A stretch of 64,000 bases of DNA, taken from NCBI GenBank assembly GCA_023512015.1, contig JAIMAI010000004.1, positions 30,785 to 94,784 on the forward strand, written 5' to 3'. Under the pieces are notes generated by a model. That model saw only the letters and a list, made by a program, of their open reading frames with translations, was not told the DNA's origin and made no database searches. Position numbers and translations under genes: made by a program. This document shows positions 62,051-64,000 of the stretch, one piece after another; the stretch's first letter is position 1, and each line of letters starts with the position of its first letter. The stretch comes from Acidothermus sp. GTDB lineage: Bacteria; Actinomycetota; Actinomycetes; Acidothermales; Acidothermaceae.

Positions 62051-63420
62051 AGGCGCGCGCCTTCCTCGCCGGCAAACCATCCGAGTCCATCGATACCGAT
62101 ATCGAATCCGCCGCCGAGCAGGCCGGGGGCGAGCCCCAGGCGAACGGCCAGGTCGCGCGCGCCGTCATCTACGCCGGGCCCGACGAACCGCCCGCCCCCC
62201 TCAAATACCCCGAGCAGATTCAGCCAAACGCCACCATCGTCGTCGACAGCCTCGAGGGCGGGCACGACCGCTGGGGATGGAACGGCCGCCGCAACGACCC
62301 TTCCGCCCTCCAGCCCGTGCCCGATGTCGCCGACCTCGCCCCCTCCCGCCGCCGGCGCTCCCTTCGCCTCGCGCCATCCATCGCCCTCTCCCACGCCGCT
62401 CAACCGGAGGCCGACGCCCGCAACCAGCTCCTCGACGCCTGGGCCCACCTCGACCCGGAGGACCTCGCCGGCACCCTGCCCGCCGTCTGTAAGGCCTTCG
62501 CCGCCCACGTCCCGGCGCCCCTTGCCGACCTCTACCGCGACGCCGCCGAGGGCATCCGCAGCAAAAGCTGGGAGGCCTACCTCCCGGCACGCGACCCGGA
62601 GACCGACCAGTGGCGCGTCGCCGAAGCCGGCAAACCCGTCGTCCGCCTCGTCGAGCGCGGCGAGCTGTTCGCCACGAGCGCCGACCGCTCCGACGACGAC
62701 GCCCTCTCCACATCGCTCTCAGCCTCCGAATCCGTGCCCCTCATCGACCACTGCACCCGCGTCGGCGACCTCGCCCGCGACTTCGCCGAGCGCCTCGGCC
62801 TCGCCCCCGAGCTGGTGCGCGCCGTCGAACTTGCCGGCCGCTTCCACGACATCGGCAAGGCCGAGCCGCGCTTCCAGGCCGCCCTCTACGACGGCGATGC
62901 CCTGGCCGCCCTTGCCGGCACCCCGCGTGCGAAATCCGGTCGCGACCCCCGCGACCCCATCGCCCGCAACGCCCACCGCCTGGCCCAGCTCCCTCCCGGC
63001 TTCCGTCACGAAGCCGTCTCCGCCCGCCTCGTCCGCGCCCTCGCCCAGGCCCGCCCCGACCTCTTCAACGGCGTCGACCTCGACCTCGTCCACCACCTCG
63101 TTGTCGCCCACCACGGCCGCGGCCGGCCCCTCCTCCCGCCCATCGACGACGCAAACGCGCCTCCCACTAGCCTCGAAATCGAAGGTGCTGCCCTAACCGT
63201 CCCCGGCGAGCGCTACCAGGTCGACTGGCAACACCCCGCTCGCTTCGAACAGCTCAACCAGCGCTACGGCTGGTGGGGCCTCGCACTCCTCGAAACCATC
63301 GTCCGCCTCGCCGACATGAAGGACTCCGAACTCGCCGCCGCCCGCGGCGCTGAAGCCCGGCCCGGCGAGGCGCCGCCCCTCTCGGCCAACCCGCTCCCAG
63401 CCGGAGCGCCCCATGCCTGA
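62042..63420 (+). CDS. cas3: Cas3 C-terminal fragment with HD nuclease domain (type I-G/I-U-like), 5'-truncated
   Basis: LAEARAFLAGKPSESIDTDIESAAEQ...; HD signature LIDHCTRVGDLARDFAERLGLAPELVRAVELAGRFHDIGKAEPRFQ, FRHEAVSARLVRAL, LVHHLVVAHHGRGRP, LADMKDSE; no helicase motifs and no start; only the tail of the ORF 61936..63420 is taken as real. Confidence 0.82.
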
Positions 63421-64000
63421 CATCCATGCCCCCGCCCTCCGCGGCAACGACCCCCTCGGCTTCCTCGCCGCACTCGGCGTCCTCGCCCTCTCCGAACAGG
63501 GCGAAATCAAATCCCTCCGCCTCCGCTGGGAAGGCGGCACCGCACCCTACGCCGTCTTCGTCACCGACGCCTACGCCGGCACCAGCGACCTCGCCGACGA
63601 CCTCCGCGCCGTCGCCAGGCGCCTCCTCGATGCTGACGCCGCCATCCCCGGCTGCCCGCCCGAATTCCCCTACCGCAACCGGCACCCCGCAGACACCGCC
63701 AAAGGCGCCGACCCCATGCGCATGTCCCGCGAAGCAGCTCGCGCCACCTGCGAAGAAGCCGCCCGCCAATGGGAATCAGGAGAGCGCTGGTTCGCGCGCT
63801 GGGTCGCCGCACTCGTCGCCCCCTATACCCTCGATAAAGACGGCCCCGAAGGGCGCATCCGCCTCACCCCCTTCAACGCCCCCTTCGCGCGGATGAAGTT
63901 GCGCGACTCCTACTACGACCAGGCCTGCAGGTACGTCGCCACCACCCCGGGCATGCCCGAGGACGCCTTCGTCGGCTGGGTGCGCCTCGACGGCTACACC
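63413..64000 (+). CDS. putative Cas8-like/large-subunit-like or Cas3-extension CRISPR protein, truncated by window end
   Basis: ATG at 63413 overlaps cas3 stop (ATGCCTGA); MPDIHAPALRGNDPLGFLAALGVLALSEQGEIKSLRLRWEGGTAPYAVFV...; DPLGFLAALG-type N-terminus and position after an HD-terminal Cas3 resemble type I-G/I-U CRISPR proteins. Confidence 0.6.
   Translation, partial: MPDIHAPALRGNDPLGFLAALGVLALSEQGEIKSLRLRWEGGTAPYAVFVTDAYAGTSDLADDLRAVARRLLDADAAIPGCPPEFPYRNRHPADTAKGADPMRMSREAARATCEEAARQWESGERWFARWVAALVAPYTLDKDGPEGRIRLTPFNAPFARMKLRDSYYDQACRYVATTPGMPEDAFVGWVRLDGYT

Noticed and set aside
59729-63196. 1155-aa ORF spanning the PBP and the downstream DNA as a single giant protein
   Set aside because: After about 62050 the frame is low-complexity S/P/T-rich GC-rich noise; the real coding frame there is the cas3 frame (61936..63420 ORF). 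The long ORF is a by-product of high GC and the junction.

Overview
A high-GC actinobacterial chromosomal window centred on the replication-origin neighbourhood, with a short foreign-looking segment at the right edge. Left to right it contains: (i) the 3' end of an aminotransferase, a Pro/His-rich secreted protein, a pdhA-pdhB-pdhC operon, a nitrilase and glpD; (ii) a PAC2 protein, a Yx(FWY)xxD lipoprotein, tRNA-Leu(CAG) and the fhaA-fhaB-pstP-rodA/ftsW-pbpA-pknB cluster; (iii) trpG/pabA-like, sortase E, DUF881, crgA, rhomboid, a cyclophilin and DUF5324; (iv) a ~3.3 kb accessory insertion (lipoprotein, GAF/PAS-LuxR regulator, O-methyltransferase) next to tRNA-Ala(TGC); (v) DLW-39, tRNA-Ile(GAT), DUF3566, gyrA, gyrB, dciA-like DUF721, recF, dnaN, dnaA, rpmH, rnpA, yidD, yidC, jag, rsmG, parA (with an internal parS) and parB; (vi) ddl, an aminotransferase, GNAT, a CwlM-like amidase, trxA, trxB, an anti-sigma factor, sigM-like, a pseudokinase, NlpC/P60, a TadE-like gene, murJ, DUF6049, pcnA, ino1, PadR and DUF5318; and (vii) a class A penicillin-binding protein. 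The PBP reading frame runs into a Ser-Pro coding simple repeat at about 62018-62050. Beyond it the sequence abruptly becomes the C-terminal HD-nuclease part of a Cas3 protein (no start, no helicase), translationally coupled to a Cas8-like/large-subunit-like gene cut by the window edge. This is a partial type I (probably I-G, formerly I-U) CRISPR-cas locus. The strongest anomaly in the window is this junction. It is either an assembly chimera through a shared (CCGTCGCCGTCC)n repeat or a real illegitimate recombination, and it should be tested before any novelty is claimed. No CRISPR array was seen in the window.
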